Of a stretch of DNA of 64,000 nucleotides, positions 34,792 to 44,413 are shown piece after piece. Within the stretch, counting starts at the first letter, position 1, and every line of letters starts with the position of its first letter. The notes below the pieces were generated by a model. It was not told the origin of the DNA, did no database searches, and saw nothing but the letters and a program-made list of their open reading frames with translations. The stretch comes from an uncultured Eubacteriales bacterium (GTDB lineage: Bacteria > Bacillota > Clostridia > Lachnospirales > Lachnospiraceae), in assembly GCA_900545175.1 (NCBI GenBank), contig UQYF01000006.1:1-64000 (forward strand), read 5' to 3'. The translations under genes were made by a program, and so were the position numbers.

Positions 34792-35607
34792 TTATTGCTC
34801 ATTTACAACTGCTAATGCTCCGCCTTTGACCTCAATAATCTCGCCCTTCTCATTTGCAAGCCATGCAGACTGCGCTGATGGGTTGAACACTTTGCTGCAA
34901 TCGGCAAAGAACTGTAGTCTGTCAAGAACCTCCATATAATCGACTATCTGTATGTTAGTCGCATACCATGTATCTTCCCTGCCGCCTACAAGCTTACAGA
35001 ACTCTTCCATAACCTCCCAGTTATTCTTATCCGTGAACTCATAGCTGTGTCCCCATACATACATAAGGTAGAGATACTGTTTCTTGAACAAATCAACGAA
35101 TCTCTGACCATTCTCAAGCAGGTTGTGATTATGATGACAGGTTGCCTTCCACTGGTAGAAATCCTCAGGAATCGCAAAATCATCTGTGCTTCCTACAACT
35201 CTTGCATAACGTATACCCATCATAGGAAGCATTTCGCGAATCTTAGGGCTTGTCGAGCCGTTAGGATACGCAAGTCCTCTTACAGGCTGTCCCATAATCG
35301 CTTCAAGTCTCTTTCTGTCCTCTAAAACCTCCTCGGCAACATTTTCAAGCGGACATCTTGCGATAGTCGGATGTGTCACTGTATGACATGCAATCTCATG
35401 TCCTTCGTAAAGCTTCAAAAATTCCTCCGGCTGAACCTTTTCACCGTAGGTATTATGGAAAATTCCCGAATTAATATTGAATGTTCCTTTTATTCCGTAC
35501 TTGTTAAAAATCGAAACAAGCCTTCTGTCCTCTGTTCTTCCGTCATCGTAGCTCATTGTGAGAGCCTTGTGTTTTCCTCCCGGAAAGCAATAATATACTT
35601 TAGCCAT
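34792..35607 (-). CDS. Polysaccharide deacetylase (CE4, NodB fold), cytoplasmic
   Basis: The 271-residue protein has a NodB-type fold with the catalytic Asp and metal Asp in SYDDG (D21, D22) and metal ligands H75 and H79 in CHTVTHP. It removes N- or O-acetyl groups from sugars. It has no signal peptide, so it acts on imported oligosaccharides rather than on the wall. It is the last gene of the rhamnogalacturonan locus, 100 bases after the PL11 lyase, so the likely substrates are acetylated rhamnogalacturonan fragments (inference). Confidence 0.87.
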   Translation of the reverse strand: MAKVYYCFPGGKHKALTMSYDDGRTEDRRLVSIFNKYGIKGTFNINSGIFHNTYGEKVQPEEFLKLYEGHEIACHTVTHPTIARCPLENVAEEVLEDRKRLEAIMGQPVRGLAYPNGSTSPKIREMLPMMGIRYARVVGSTDDFAIPEDFYQWKATCHHNHNLLENGQRFVDLFKKQYLYLMYVWGHSYEFTDKNNWEVMEEFCKLVGGREDTWYATNIQIVDYMEVLDRLQFFADCSKVFNPSAQSAWLANEKGEIIEVKGGALAVVNEQ

Positions 35608-35706
35608 AATCTTCTCCCTTCTGCTGTACAGAATTCATTATATGTATCTTTGCTCTGTCGACCTGATACTGAATGTCTCCAAATAATTGCTTGATTTATT
35701 TTACTT

Positions 35707-38148
35707 CTAATCCTCATCTTTTGCAAGTTGCGGAAGCACCCACTTAAAATCCATATCGGATGCATAATAGTAGCTTGTGTAGCAAGGCTGGTTGTAGCAG
35801 TTGTTCTGCCATGCAATACCTGTGCGGTACATCACATCATGCATAAACGTAAACAGCTTGTGGTTGGTAAGCTCGGTATCAGTATATATCCTGATTGCGG
35901 AATTGTCAGCCTTTCTCAGAATAATTTCCTCCCTGAAATCGCCGAACAAATCTGCTATGAGACAAGGATTTCCCTTGGTTCCGTTGTTAGTGAGTGTACC
36001 TTCGGGCTTTAGCATTATACCATGAGTATTATCATTTATTATTCCACAGTGCTGCTCATGGATGTAATCTACACCATCCGTAATCTGTGTGGAGAGGTCG
36101 GCAGCCCATCTGATTGACTGATTTGTTCCGAGTACCTTGTCCGGCAGCTTATTTCCCTTGCAGTCATACATTTCCTTGACCCACACCTGAAGACCACGCA
36201 CATTAGGATTGACATCGCCTATCATGCATCGTCCTAAGTCACAGTCGGCGAACTCACCAAAATACGGCACTCCCGTCTCGGCATCTCGAAGCGCCCATCC
36301 GTATGGCACAGATGCCGCACCCTCAAATACGTTAAAGATTTCAAAGCCCGGTCTGTCAGGGTCAATACATGCCACATGCATTGCATCACCATGTCCGAAC
36401 TTAGCTTCCACACCATCAGGTCTTATGCCACGGCTTGAATACAGCACCGAACCATCGTGGTCAATGACTGCCGCACCGTATATAATCTCCTGGCATCCGT
36501 CGCCATCGACATCCGCCGTTGAGAGGCTGTGGTTTCCCTGTCCGCTAAGACATCCGTATACCGGATCAGTTCCGTTAATATCATGTGCATGACTGTCGTT
36601 AAAAGGATTACTCATAGGGACATATCCGCTATCGATGGAAAAATACTCCCTGTGCTTTCCTGTAAAGAAATCATAAGCCACCATAGTCATTCTCGTATAA
36701 TATCCGCGGCAGATGATAAGGTAAGGTCTTTCTCCGTCAAGATATGCAACACCTGAGAGAAATCTGTCAACACGATTGCATGGCTCTATTCTCTTAAAGG
36801 CATAGTCGCCCCACATAAGACCGTCATCCTCTCTTGGATACTTGAACGGAATAGTATCAAGCTCACTTCCATCGCCTCCGAACATTGTAAGATACTCCGG
36901 ACCTTCATATATAAATCCTTCGAATTTTCTAAGCTCATTTCTAGGACTTCTTGACGGCGCATACACATCCATAAAGTAGTCCGCCAGCTCTCTTGCACTC
37001 TTTTCATCAAGCGGATAATTGTACTTTACAGGCACCCCAAAGCATTCTTCAAGAGTTGCCGGCCAATGCCCTGCCACAACCTCCTGATGCTTATCCCATC
37101 CCATGAACATTTTTACAATATGCTCATAATAATCTTCTGCAGAGCATACATAATTGTCATCATGGCTTACTCCTGCCTTTATATCCGATTCAGGAAGAGT
37201 TATATACTTTTCCGACTTGACAGAGCCATCAGCATTGTACACTGTCATCTTGGTTCCCGGCGCACTCTTTACAGACATCTCAGCCTTGCCGTCACCATCA
37301 AAATCATACACAATAAACTGTGTATAATGAGCACCTGAACGTATATTCACGCCCATGTCAAGTCTCCACAACAGCTCTCCGCTAAGGCGGTAACAGTCAA
37401 TATAGCATTTTCCTGTATATCCTTTGATTGATACATCCTGCGAGTTGGTCGGATCCCATTTTACTATGTACTCGTACTCACCGTCACCGTCCACGTCACC
37501 TACGCTCATATCATTTACACGGTATGTATATTCCTCTCCGGCAGGTGTAACGCCGCCCCCAGGAATCTGCATCGGAATCTCAATATAGTTGCTGCCGGTG
37601 CTCCAAGCCTTCACTGCCTTGCATTTGTCACCCTCTACGCCATTGCTAAGAGGCGCAACACTATACTCATCCTCCATCGTTCCTTCTTTATCTATATAGT
37701 TCGTGCTGTCAGTCACTACAGCAAGCTTATTTCCGTTTTTATATACTACATAATCTGTTCCTGTCATGCCTGTCTTAGAGTAACCGCTCACCTCGTCAAG
37801 CATCATTCTCCACGCTAAGAATATTCCCTTGTCAGACTTGACTGCAATAAGTCCTCTGTTAAGCTTCTCAAGCTGAGGCTTTAAAACTCTCTTAAGTGGT
37901 GTGCGAAGCAGCTCAGATTTCACAATGCCTGCATCTGTGACAGCTTCGACATAAACAAAATGCGGAACATGTGTCGATTTTTTAAGATGATATCCGCAAT
38001 TTTTCTGCTCTGACATGAGCTTATACTGCATTGTCTGTGTATTTTTATCCGCCCAATACACTCTATAGAGCTTTGCTCCAGCAACCCCATTCCACGCTAT
38101 ATCTGCGCCATTGTCATCTATTCCGGTTAAACTTAGTGTAAATCCCAT
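35707..38148 (-). CDS. Rhamnogalacturonan lyase, PL11 family
   Basis: This is a PL11 lyase of the YesW/YesX type, which cuts alpha-1,4 bonds between rhamnose and galacturonate in rhamnogalacturonan I by beta-elimination. The N-terminal ~115 residues are fibronectin-like; the rest is the eight-bladed propeller with repeated calcium-binding segments (DVDGDGEYEYIVKWDPTN, YDFDGDGKAEMSVKSAPGT, DVDGDGCQEIIYGAAVID). There is no signal peptide, so like YesX it probably works in the cytoplasm on imported oligomers. I start at the ATG at 38148 (GGAG 6 bases upstream); two further in-frame ATGs lie 6 and 12 bases earlier. Length is about 813 residues, longer than YesW (about 620). Confidence 0.92.
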   Translation of the reverse strand: MGFTLSLTGIDDNGADIAWNGVAGAKLYRVYWADKNTQTMQYKLMSEQKNCGYHLKKSTHVPHFVYVEAVTDAGIVKSELLRTPLKRVLKPQLEKLNRGLIAVKSDKGIFLAWRMMLDEVSGYSKTGMTGTDYVVYKNGNKLAVVTDSTNYIDKEGTMEDEYSVAPLSNGVEGDKCKAVKAWSTGSNYIEIPMQIPGGGVTPAGEEYTYRVNDMSVGDVDGDGEYEYIVKWDPTNSQDVSIKGYTGKCYIDCYRLSGELLWRLDMGVNIRSGAHYTQFIVYDFDGDGKAEMSVKSAPGTKMTVYNADGSVKSEKYITLPESDIKAGVSHDDNYVCSAEDYYEHIVKMFMGWDKHQEVVAGHWPATLEECFGVPVKYNYPLDEKSARELADYFMDVYAPSRSPRNELRKFEGFIYEGPEYLTMFGGDGSELDTIPFKYPREDDGLMWGDYAFKRIEPCNRVDRFLSGVAYLDGERPYLIICRGYYTRMTMVAYDFFTGKHREYFSIDSGYVPMSNPFNDSHAHDINGTDPVYGCLSGQGNHSLSTADVDGDGCQEIIYGAAVIDHDGSVLYSSRGIRPDGVEAKFGHGDAMHVACIDPDRPGFEIFNVFEGAASVPYGWALRDAETGVPYFGEFADCDLGRCMIGDVNPNVRGLQVWVKEMYDCKGNKLPDKVLGTNQSIRWAADLSTQITDGVDYIHEQHCGIINDNTHGIMLKPEGTLTNNGTKGNPCLIADLFGDFREEIILRKADNSAIRIYTDTELTNHKLFTFMHDVMYRTGIAWQNNCYNQPCYTSYYYASDMDFKWVLPQLAKDED

Positions 38149-38206
38149 ATTCATCTCCATTCCGCAGACGCATATACGTCAGCATAGATACCATTCTAAA
38201 TAATAA

Positions 38207-38229
38207 GGAGCCGCCAAAATGACAGCCCC
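38207..38229 (-). terminator. Partial terminator between the binding protein and lyase genes
   Basis: On minus GGGGCTGTC pairs fully with GGCGGCTCC (three G-U pairs) over an ATTTT loop, then TTATTATTT. It could thin transcription so that the binding protein is made in excess of the lyase. Confidence 0.55.
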
Positions 38230-38276
38230 CTATATAACCCATACTCTTATGGCACGGTGTGTTAATATTTCAATGA

Positions 38277-39809
38277 TTATTTAGCCTGAGCATTAACCTC
38301 AGCAATAACATCATTACCACCCTGTGTATACCAGGAAGCAATCTGCTCATTTAACTGATCCTTTGTGATCTCACCACAGATATACTGTGTTCTTGCAACC
38401 TTGATGATATCATCAAGTGTTGAACCCATAAGTGAATATGTCTTAGAGTTGTTTAAGTATCCAAGTGCAGGGTTAACTACTGCGTAAGGAATATTGGCAG
38501 CATATACTTCATTCTGCTTAAGAACGCTCTCTGACTTCTCAGTAGTCGGGCTTGTAGCCTCTAAGTTAGGAATGTAAGCTACTGTCTGGTTAAGAGCTGC
38601 ATAAGCCTTAGATGCTACTGCATCTTCCTTATCATCATCAATTAAGTAGCCATTCTCATCTAAGTGCCAATGAATGCCCTCAAGACCATAGCTTGAAAGT
38701 GTAATCATCTCATCATCGCACATCTTATCAAGGAAGTGGAGACAAGCTTCAATCTTCTCCTCTGTATCACATGTTGAAGCAGAGAGAACGAATAAACCGT
38801 TGTAACCTGATGTAGCAAGTGTATGGTCATTGATTGTACCTACAAGTGTCATTGCAGCAGGCTCGCTAGGATTTGTAACAGACTTAACATCGTTGTTTAC
38901 AAAGTAATCCCAGATTCTTCTTGAACCATCAATAACGTCACAGAATGCTCCGGCAACGCCGTTCTTAACATCCTGATTCCATGTATCTGTACCACGGACT
39001 GCCCAGTCATTAGCTATAAGACCATCATCATATAACTTCTTGAACCAGTCAAGAGCCTCAAAATACTCCGGCTGCTCGAATACAGGTCTTAACTCTCCTG
39101 CATCATTCTTATACCAGCCATTGCCGACACCAAACCATGTCTGCATTACATCGAAAGGACCTGTGTATGAGCAAAGCTCAAGTCCGTATGTATCATCCTT
39201 GCCATTTCCATCCGGGTCACCGTATGTGAACTGATAAAATAAGTTGTATACATCATCAATCGTCTTTGGCTCCTCTGTTATGCCGACAGCCTCTGCCCAG
39301 TCTGTTCTGTATCCGAGACCGTTACGTCCAAGTGTTCTTGCACGATATACACCGATTAACTGTCCGTTAACTGTACATGTGTCATTGACAGCCTTGATTG
39401 ACTGTGAAAGGTTAGGATACTTCTCTGAGTCATAGATGTACTTGCTTAAATCTACGAACGCACCCTGCTCAGCAGCAGATACGATAGCACCATCAATGCT
39501 TCCGATAGCCATAATCATTGGCATTGTTGAAGGGTTTGCAAGTGCAAGTGATACCTTCTCTGAAAGAACATCATTTGCAACCCATGTGAACTCTACATGT
39601 GTATTTGTATAGTCCTCCATCTTTGCAACAACTTCATCGGCATGATCGCCTGAGAGTGGGCTTCCTTCGAAATCAATTGTCTGGAATGTGATTGTAGGTC
39701 TTCCGTTTTCGTCTGTCTTGGCATTATTCTGCTTGTTGCATCCTACACTGCCAAGTACCATGGCAGATGAAAGAACCAAAGCAGTAGCCTTCATTGCTTT
39801 ACGATTCAT
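38277..39809 (-). CDS. Sugar ABC transporter substrate-binding lipoprotein (LplA/YtcQ type)
   Basis: The 510-residue protein has a lipoprotein signal peptide with lipobox LGSVGC (Cys about 24), then an extracytoplasmic family 1 solute-binding fold, in the large subgroup that carries pectin oligosaccharides (LplA, YtcQ). It hands fragments to the permeases encoded just upstream. The start ATG follows GAGGAGG. The order permease-permease-binding protein-lyase matches rhamnogalacturonan loci of Bacillus (yteP-ytcP-ytcQ). The ATPase is not in this locus; a shared MsmX-type ATPase elsewhere is expected. Confidence 0.92.
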   Translation of the reverse strand: MNRKAMKATALVLSSAMVLGSVGCNKQNNAKTDENGRPTITFQTIDFEGSPLSGDHADEVVAKMEDYTNTHVEFTWVANDVLSEKVSLALANPSTMPMIMAIGSIDGAIVSAAEQGAFVDLSKYIYDSEKYPNLSQSIKAVNDTCTVNGQLIGVYRARTLGRNGLGYRTDWAEAVGITEEPKTIDDVYNLFYQFTYGDPDGNGKDDTYGLELCSYTGPFDVMQTWFGVGNGWYKNDAGELRPVFEQPEYFEALDWFKKLYDDGLIANDWAVRGTDTWNQDVKNGVAGAFCDVIDGSRRIWDYFVNNDVKSVTNPSEPAAMTLVGTINDHTLATSGYNGLFVLSASTCDTEEKIEACLHFLDKMCDDEMITLSSYGLEGIHWHLDENGYLIDDDKEDAVASKAYAALNQTVAYIPNLEATSPTTEKSESVLKQNEVYAANIPYAVVNPALGYLNNSKTYSLMGSTLDDIIKVARTQYICGEITKDQLNEQIASWYTQGGNDVIAEVNAQAK

Positions 39810-39867
39810 ATTTTGTTCCTCCTCTTTTTTTAAAAAGATAAATGATAAATGATTTATAGTATCAAGA

Positions 39868-40794
39868 TCAGCCCTTTACTGCGCCAACCATAACACCCTG
39901 TGCAAAATACTTCTGTACAAAAGGATATACAACAAGAATCGGAATAGTTGCAAACATAGTGGCTGCCATCTTAACCGCCTTGTCAGGAGGTGTACCCTGC
40001 ACCTCATAGTCAAACTGTGATGTATCGATACCGCCTGCAAGAAGTACGATTCTTCTAAGTACTATCTGTACAACCTCTTTTGATGAGTCCTTTAAATAAA
40101 TCATCGCACTGAAGTAATCATTCCAATGTCCTACAGCGTAGAACAGGGAAATTGAAGCTATAACAGGCTTTGAGAGCGGTAAAACTATCTGCCAGAATAT
40201 TCTTATATCGCTGCAACCGTCTACTCTTGCTGCCTCTTCAAGCTCTGTAGGCAAATCCTGGAAGAAGTTCTTTACAATAATCATGTTGAACGGATTGATT
40301 GCCCCCATGAGAATCAGCACCCAGAATGTATTGTAAAGATGAAGTGTCTGCATCCAAATAAATGTAGGAATCATACCGCCGCCAAAGAGCATCGTCACGA
40401 TTACCATGTTGAGAAGTCCGTTACGGCCTCTTAAATAGCTCTTAGATAGCGGATATGCAAATGTTGTTGTAAAGAACATATTTACTATGGTACCTACTAT
40501 TGTGACAAAAAGTGAGTTTTTAAGACCTCTGAATACCTCTCCTGTCTTTGCTATGTAATAGTAAGCATTGAATGAAATCTCATGCGGGATAATGAAGAAG
40601 GCACGCTCTGTAAGCTCCTTCTCTGTGGCAAACGAACCTGCTATAACATATAAGAACGGAAGCAGTGTTGAAATTCCGATTAAGCCCACAATGACATATA
40701 TAAGTACATCAACGATTCTTTCGCCGACACTCATTTTTATCTTATTCTGTCTGGCTGTATGATATACAACCTTATCTTCTTTCGCCTTAGCCAT
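39868..40794 (-). CDS. Carbohydrate ABC transporter permease (LplC/YtcP type)
   Basis: The 308-residue inner-membrane permease has six membrane segments and the EAA loop (LPTELEEAARVDGCSDIRIFWQIVLPLSKP, key part EEAARVDGCSDIRIFWQIV). It is of the CUT1 LplC/YtcP group, forming a dimer with the permease at 40812-41771. The C-terminal QKYFAQGVMVGAVKG ending is characteristic. Confidence 0.94.
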   Translation of the reverse strand: MAKAKEDKVVYHTARQNKIKMSVGERIVDVLIYVIVGLIGISTLLPFLYVIAGSFATEKELTERAFFIIPHEISFNAYYYIAKTGEVFRGLKNSLFVTIVGTIVNMFFTTTFAYPLSKSYLRGRNGLLNMVIVTMLFGGGMIPTFIWMQTLHLYNTFWVLILMGAINPFNMIIVKNFFQDLPTELEEAARVDGCSDIRIFWQIVLPLSKPVIASISLFYAVGHWNDYFSAMIYLKDSSKEVVQIVLRRIVLLAGGIDTSQFDYEVQGTPPDKAVKMAATMFATIPILVVYPFVQKYFAQGVMVGAVKG

Positions 40795-40811
40795 ATCGAA
40801 GCTGCTCCTTT

Positions 40812-41771
40812 CTAATATATTCCTCGCTCACCGAACTTCTTTGCAAGCCAGTTAGCTGACAATACAAGTATCATACTTACAACAGATTTAAAAAGACCTG
40901 CCGCAGTTGACAGTGAATACTGTGCACCTCTGATACCCTTCATATACACATATGTATCAAAAACCTCGGCTGACTTAACATTTAAGTCATTTCTCATAAG
41001 GAATATCTGCTCATATCCTGTGTTAAGAAGTCCGCCGACTCTTAAGATGAGCATCATTATTACTGTTCCTTTGATTGATGGAAGTGTTATGTTCCACATA
41101 AGTCTCCATCTGCCTGCACCGTCAATTCGTGCCGCCTCATAAAGCTGTGTATCAACACCTGCAAGTGCTGCAAGGAAAATGATTGTACCGTAGCCTGTCT
41201 CCTTCCATATTGACTGTCCTACGATAAGACCCTTGAAATACTGAGCCTTGCCCAAGAAATTGACAGGGCTACCAGTAAGCTTCGTAATAAGTTCATTCAC
41301 AATACCATCATTTACATTTAAGAGCTGGTATGTGATACTTGCCACAATAACCCATGAAATAAAGTGCGGTACATAGATAAATGTCTGTACAACTCTCTTG
41401 TAGCCCGAATGTCTTATCTCATTTAAGAAGAGTGATAAGATAATCGGTGCAGGGAAATACAGTACAAGGCTTAAAAGCGAGATACCAAGAGTATTCTCAA
41501 GAAGCATCATGAAATCTGCCCCTTTAAAGAAATTCCTGAAATTCTGCCAGCCTACAAATTCACTTCCGAAAATGCCTTTAAAAGGACTGTAATTCTGGAA
41601 GGCAATTATGATACCTGCCATCGGAATGTAGCGGAAAATAATGAAGTATAAAAGTCCCGGTAAAAGCATCAGGTATAATCCCTTGTGATGTAAAATGAAT
41701 TTCCAGAATGGAAGCTTCTTATCCATCACTACTGCACATCCGGAGGACTTTCTCTTAGCTGTATGTGCCAT
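40812..41771 (-). CDS. Carbohydrate ABC transporter permease (LplB/YteP type)
   Basis: The ~319-residue permease has six membrane segments and the EAA loop (LYEAARIDGAGRWRLMWNITLP). It belongs to the LplB/YteP group of pectin-oligosaccharide importers. I start at the ATG at 41771, which has AAGGAGG 4 bases upstream; an earlier in-frame ATG is at 41789. It is the first gene of the transporter/lyase operon, and a cre-like palindrome and the regulator's terminator lie upstream. Confidence 0.93.
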   Translation of the reverse strand: MAHTAKRKSSGCAVVMDKKLPFWKFILHHKGLYLMLLPGLLYFIIFRYIPMAGIIIAFQNYSPFKGIFGSEFVGWQNFRNFFKGADFMMLLENTLGISLLSLVLYFPAPIILSLFLNEIRHSGYKRVVQTFIYVPHFISWVIVASITYQLLNVNDGIVNELITKLTGSPVNFLGKAQYFKGLIVGQSIWKETGYGTIIFLAALAGVDTQLYEAARIDGAGRWRLMWNITLPSIKGTVIMMLILRVGGLLNTGYEQIFLMRNDLNVKSAEVFDTYVYMKGIRGAQYSLSTAAGLFKSVVSMILVLSANWLAKKFGERGIY

Positions 41772-41916
41772 TTTTCCTCCTTCTTTCACATAATGAAATT
41801 TTGTTTTATTTGCTGTGGCTATGTAACCACCGCATCTAGGTAGATATTACATTCAAATGCAGGTTACATCAATAATCATAATCTCATTTTTTATGCAACT
41901 ATGCCATATATTACAT

Positions 41917-41930
41917 TGTAAATGCTTACA
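41917..41930 (-). promoter_or_regulatory. cre-like palindrome upstream of the sugar transporter operon
   Basis: TGTAAATGCTTACA is a perfect dyad and fits the CcpA cre consensus at 13 of 14 defined positions when read on minus (TGTAAGCATTTACA; the central CG is CA). It lies about 145 bases before the first permease gene. Carbon catabolite control is plausible. I found no convincing -10/-35 pair in the rest of the gap 41772-41957. Confidence 0.4.
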
Positions 41931-41957
41931 TTTTGTGTATATTGCACATGTATAATC

Positions 41958-42016
41958 AAAAAATAATCATTTATCAACTCTGATTATACTCAGAAATAAA
42001 AGAATGATTATTTTTT
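41958..42016 (-). terminator. Terminator of the AraC/YesN regulator
   Basis: On minus AAAAAATAATCATT and AATGATTATTTTTT form a perfect 14-bp stem with a 31-base loop that contains a smaller CTGA/TCAG hairpin. The stem ends in a T6 tract. Confidence 0.8.
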
Positions 42017-42060
42017 ATTTAGTAATTTTTATTTGTTTTTTATTGTTTTTAAGTATATTT

Positions 42061-44409
42061 TTATCTCTTCTTAAATTCCTGTCTGTATTTTCCCGGAGTC
42101 ACATCCGTCATTTTGCTAAAAAAGCGGATAAAATTCTGGGCATTTGTGTACTTCAAATGTTCTGCTATGGCTGCCACACTCATATCTGTCTGTGTGAGAA
42201 GTTCCTTTGCACGTTCTATCTTGTACTGTGCCACATACTCGGTAAATGTAATGCCAAGCTCATTTTTCATTATTTTCCACAGATAATTAGGGTGATAATC
42301 CAAAAGCTCGGCGCATTCCGTAAGCGTGATATCTCCATCCTTATCCTTAACAGCCTGCTTAATCCTATTAATAATCTCTCCTGAGCGCTTGCCCTGTGCC
42401 TCATCAATCATGATAATGATAGGTTCAAGCACATCGTCATTAAGATATTTTTTTAATCTGTCGGCATCAAATATCTGGCTTGCCTTTGAAAATATATCCG
42501 AATCCTTGATGTTATGCTCAACAGCTACCCCAAGCTCTGACGGAACCATTATGACTGTCATAATCATTCTGTATACATATACATAGTTATCATTTCCCGC
42601 ACCATGGCCGAACATATCATCAACGAACTCATTCATCAACGAAGATGCGGATTCCATATCGCATTTCTCAACAGCTTCCTTTATCCGCTTTTCAAGTATC
42701 GTGTCATAGTTATATGTAACCTTGTTTTTTTCCTCTTCGCCGCTGTAAAAAGCAAGCTTGTCACCATTTTTAAGCTTCGACTCAATCGCTTTTCTTGCCT
42801 CTTTATATGCATCCCTGAGTTCGATAAGGTTTTCTCTTATACCGCTCACTCCCATGACAAGCTCAAGCTTAAGCCCTTCACTCAGCAATCTCGAATTTAT
42901 GAGATTATACAGCCGTTCCATCTTCATGTTGAGCATGACTTCGCCGTCCGAAGCCGCTGTAAATACAATGACATCCGAATGTATGATTGCCGGAAGATAT
43001 AAAAGCTGCGTAATTTCCTGCGGAAGTCTGTCTATAATGCCACTCAGGGCAATATTGTCAACAGATTCCTTCGAATCTGTATTCCGTACAATTCCAACTG
43101 CCGCCATATAGTACTTTCTGCTCTCAAATTCTAACTGCTCCATATTCTTTCGAAGCTCTTCTGATGACAGTTCACCTTTTACAAGAGCCTTCTCAGTCAT
43201 TGAAAAAAGCTCAATTTTATGCGTCATGGATATCTCTTCCGCCTGCTCTTTGGTATTTACAAGAATATCAACCTGCTTTGCGATATTTTCAAGTTCGTTT
43301 CTTCGATGAGCAGCACCTGTCATCCTGTCATTCTTAGCCGCTGTATCATCAGCCTCCGTGACAGCTGTTCCGATGCTTTCCGTTGTCTCAGGCAATGCGC
43401 CTGCAAGACTTCCAACCTTTTTGCTGAGAGCCGCTATAGGCTGGTAGAGCTTTCTTGACGACCATATTACAGCAACAAACATAATTGCGGAAAGAACAAG
43501 TATTACTATAGTTCCACGCCAGATACTATCGACATCTCCCCATGCCTGGCTTGCATCTCCTGCTACATAATAGTTAATTCCAAAGACTCCCGACGCTATT
43601 TTGACTACTATATACGACTTACCATTTGACAGTCTTAATCTTCTGTCATGTGAACTCATAATCTTATCCGCCAGTTCATTATTGCTTGCATAGACGACAT
43701 TTCCATCATCTGTCACAATAGCTCCATCATATTCAGAGATATTATTTGTAACCTTCCTTATAAGTGCATTTGAATCAATCTTTGCGATAATCATGGCATT
43801 TGAATAGCTGCCAATCGTAGGAAGCCTAAGTACAAGGCATATTCCTTCATAGTCCACATGTTCACGCGGAAGGATTGCATTCGTAGTTACAGGATTGAAT
43901 GACCAGAAATACGGATTGAAATTTTTCTTGTTCAGCTCATAAAGTGCTTCTATCTCCCTCTTATTATCAAGCTTAACATAGTCATGCATTCCCCTGCTGC
44001 TAAGAACCTTCTGTGTCTTAAAATTGATTATCGAATAACCACTCACATAATCCGAGAAAACCGAATTTCCGTTCAACACCTCTGACACATCAACCAGCCT
44101 TGAATAATCCGAATATTGTGCATCGGATTCAATAAACCACTTCACTCCGTCATCGTCTGCTGCCCCAACGTAATACCCCTGAAGCTGTGTAAGCAGCTCA
44201 TCCAAATTGTTCTGAAGCTGTACCGCTGCTGCCTCCGTTGATACTTCAAGCTTCTCATAGCTCTTGGTAACATATATGTATGTAGCAAATGCGCTCAGCA
44301 AAATAACCGGAAAAAAAGTAAGAACAAACTGGTACAAGAATATTCTCATCTCATACCAGCTTAATCTGTACTTATGTCTTAAATTGTCATTCCCTGCGGA
44401 TAAATTCAA
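42061..44409 (-). CDS. Membrane-bound AraC-family regulator (YtdP/YesN type) of the rhamnogalacturonan locus
   Basis: The 782-residue protein has a membrane segment at about 22-45, an extracellular sensor domain to about 295, a second segment at about 300-320, a middle cytoplasmic region and a C-terminal AraC HTH (ITLTECAELLDYHPNYLWKIMK and MSVAAIAEHLKYTNAQNFIRFF, key parts DYHPNYLW and YTNAQNFIRFF). This is the layout of B. subtilis YtdP, the regulator of the matching rhamnogalacturonan genes. The start codon is TTG, 4 bases after the folA stop and 7 after GGGGG, so translation is likely coupled to folA. A cleaner start is not seen. Confidence 0.88.
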   Translation of the reverse strand: MNLSAGNDNLRHKYRLSWYEMRIFLYQFVLTFFPVILLSAFATYIYVTKSYEKLEVSTEAAAVQLQNNLDELLTQLQGYYVGAADDDGVKWFIESDAQYSDYSRLVDVSEVLNGNSVFSDYVSGYSIINFKTQKVLSSRGMHDYVKLDNKREIEALYELNKKNFNPYFWSFNPVTTNAILPREHVDYEGICLVLRLPTIGSYSNAMIIAKIDSNALIRKVTNNISEYDGAIVTDDGNVVYASNNELADKIMSSHDRRLRLSNGKSYIVVKIASGVFGINYYVAGDASQAWGDVDSIWRGTIVILVLSAIMFVAVIWSSRKLYQPIAALSKKVGSLAGALPETTESIGTAVTEADDTAAKNDRMTGAAHRRNELENIAKQVDILVNTKEQAEEISMTHKIELFSMTEKALVKGELSSEELRKNMEQLEFESRKYYMAAVGIVRNTDSKESVDNIALSGIIDRLPQEITQLLYLPAIIHSDVIVFTAASDGEVMLNMKMERLYNLINSRLLSEGLKLELVMGVSGIRENLIELRDAYKEARKAIESKLKNGDKLAFYSGEEEKNKVTYNYDTILEKRIKEAVEKCDMESASSLMNEFVDDMFGHGAGNDNYVYVYRMIMTVIMVPSELGVAVEHNIKDSDIFSKASQIFDADRLKKYLNDDVLEPIIIMIDEAQGKRSGEIINRIKQAVKDKDGDITLTECAELLDYHPNYLWKIMKNELGITFTEYVAQYKIERAKELLTQTDMSVAAIAEHLKYTNAQNFIRFFSKMTDVTPGKYRQEFKKR

Positions 44410-44413
44410 AACC

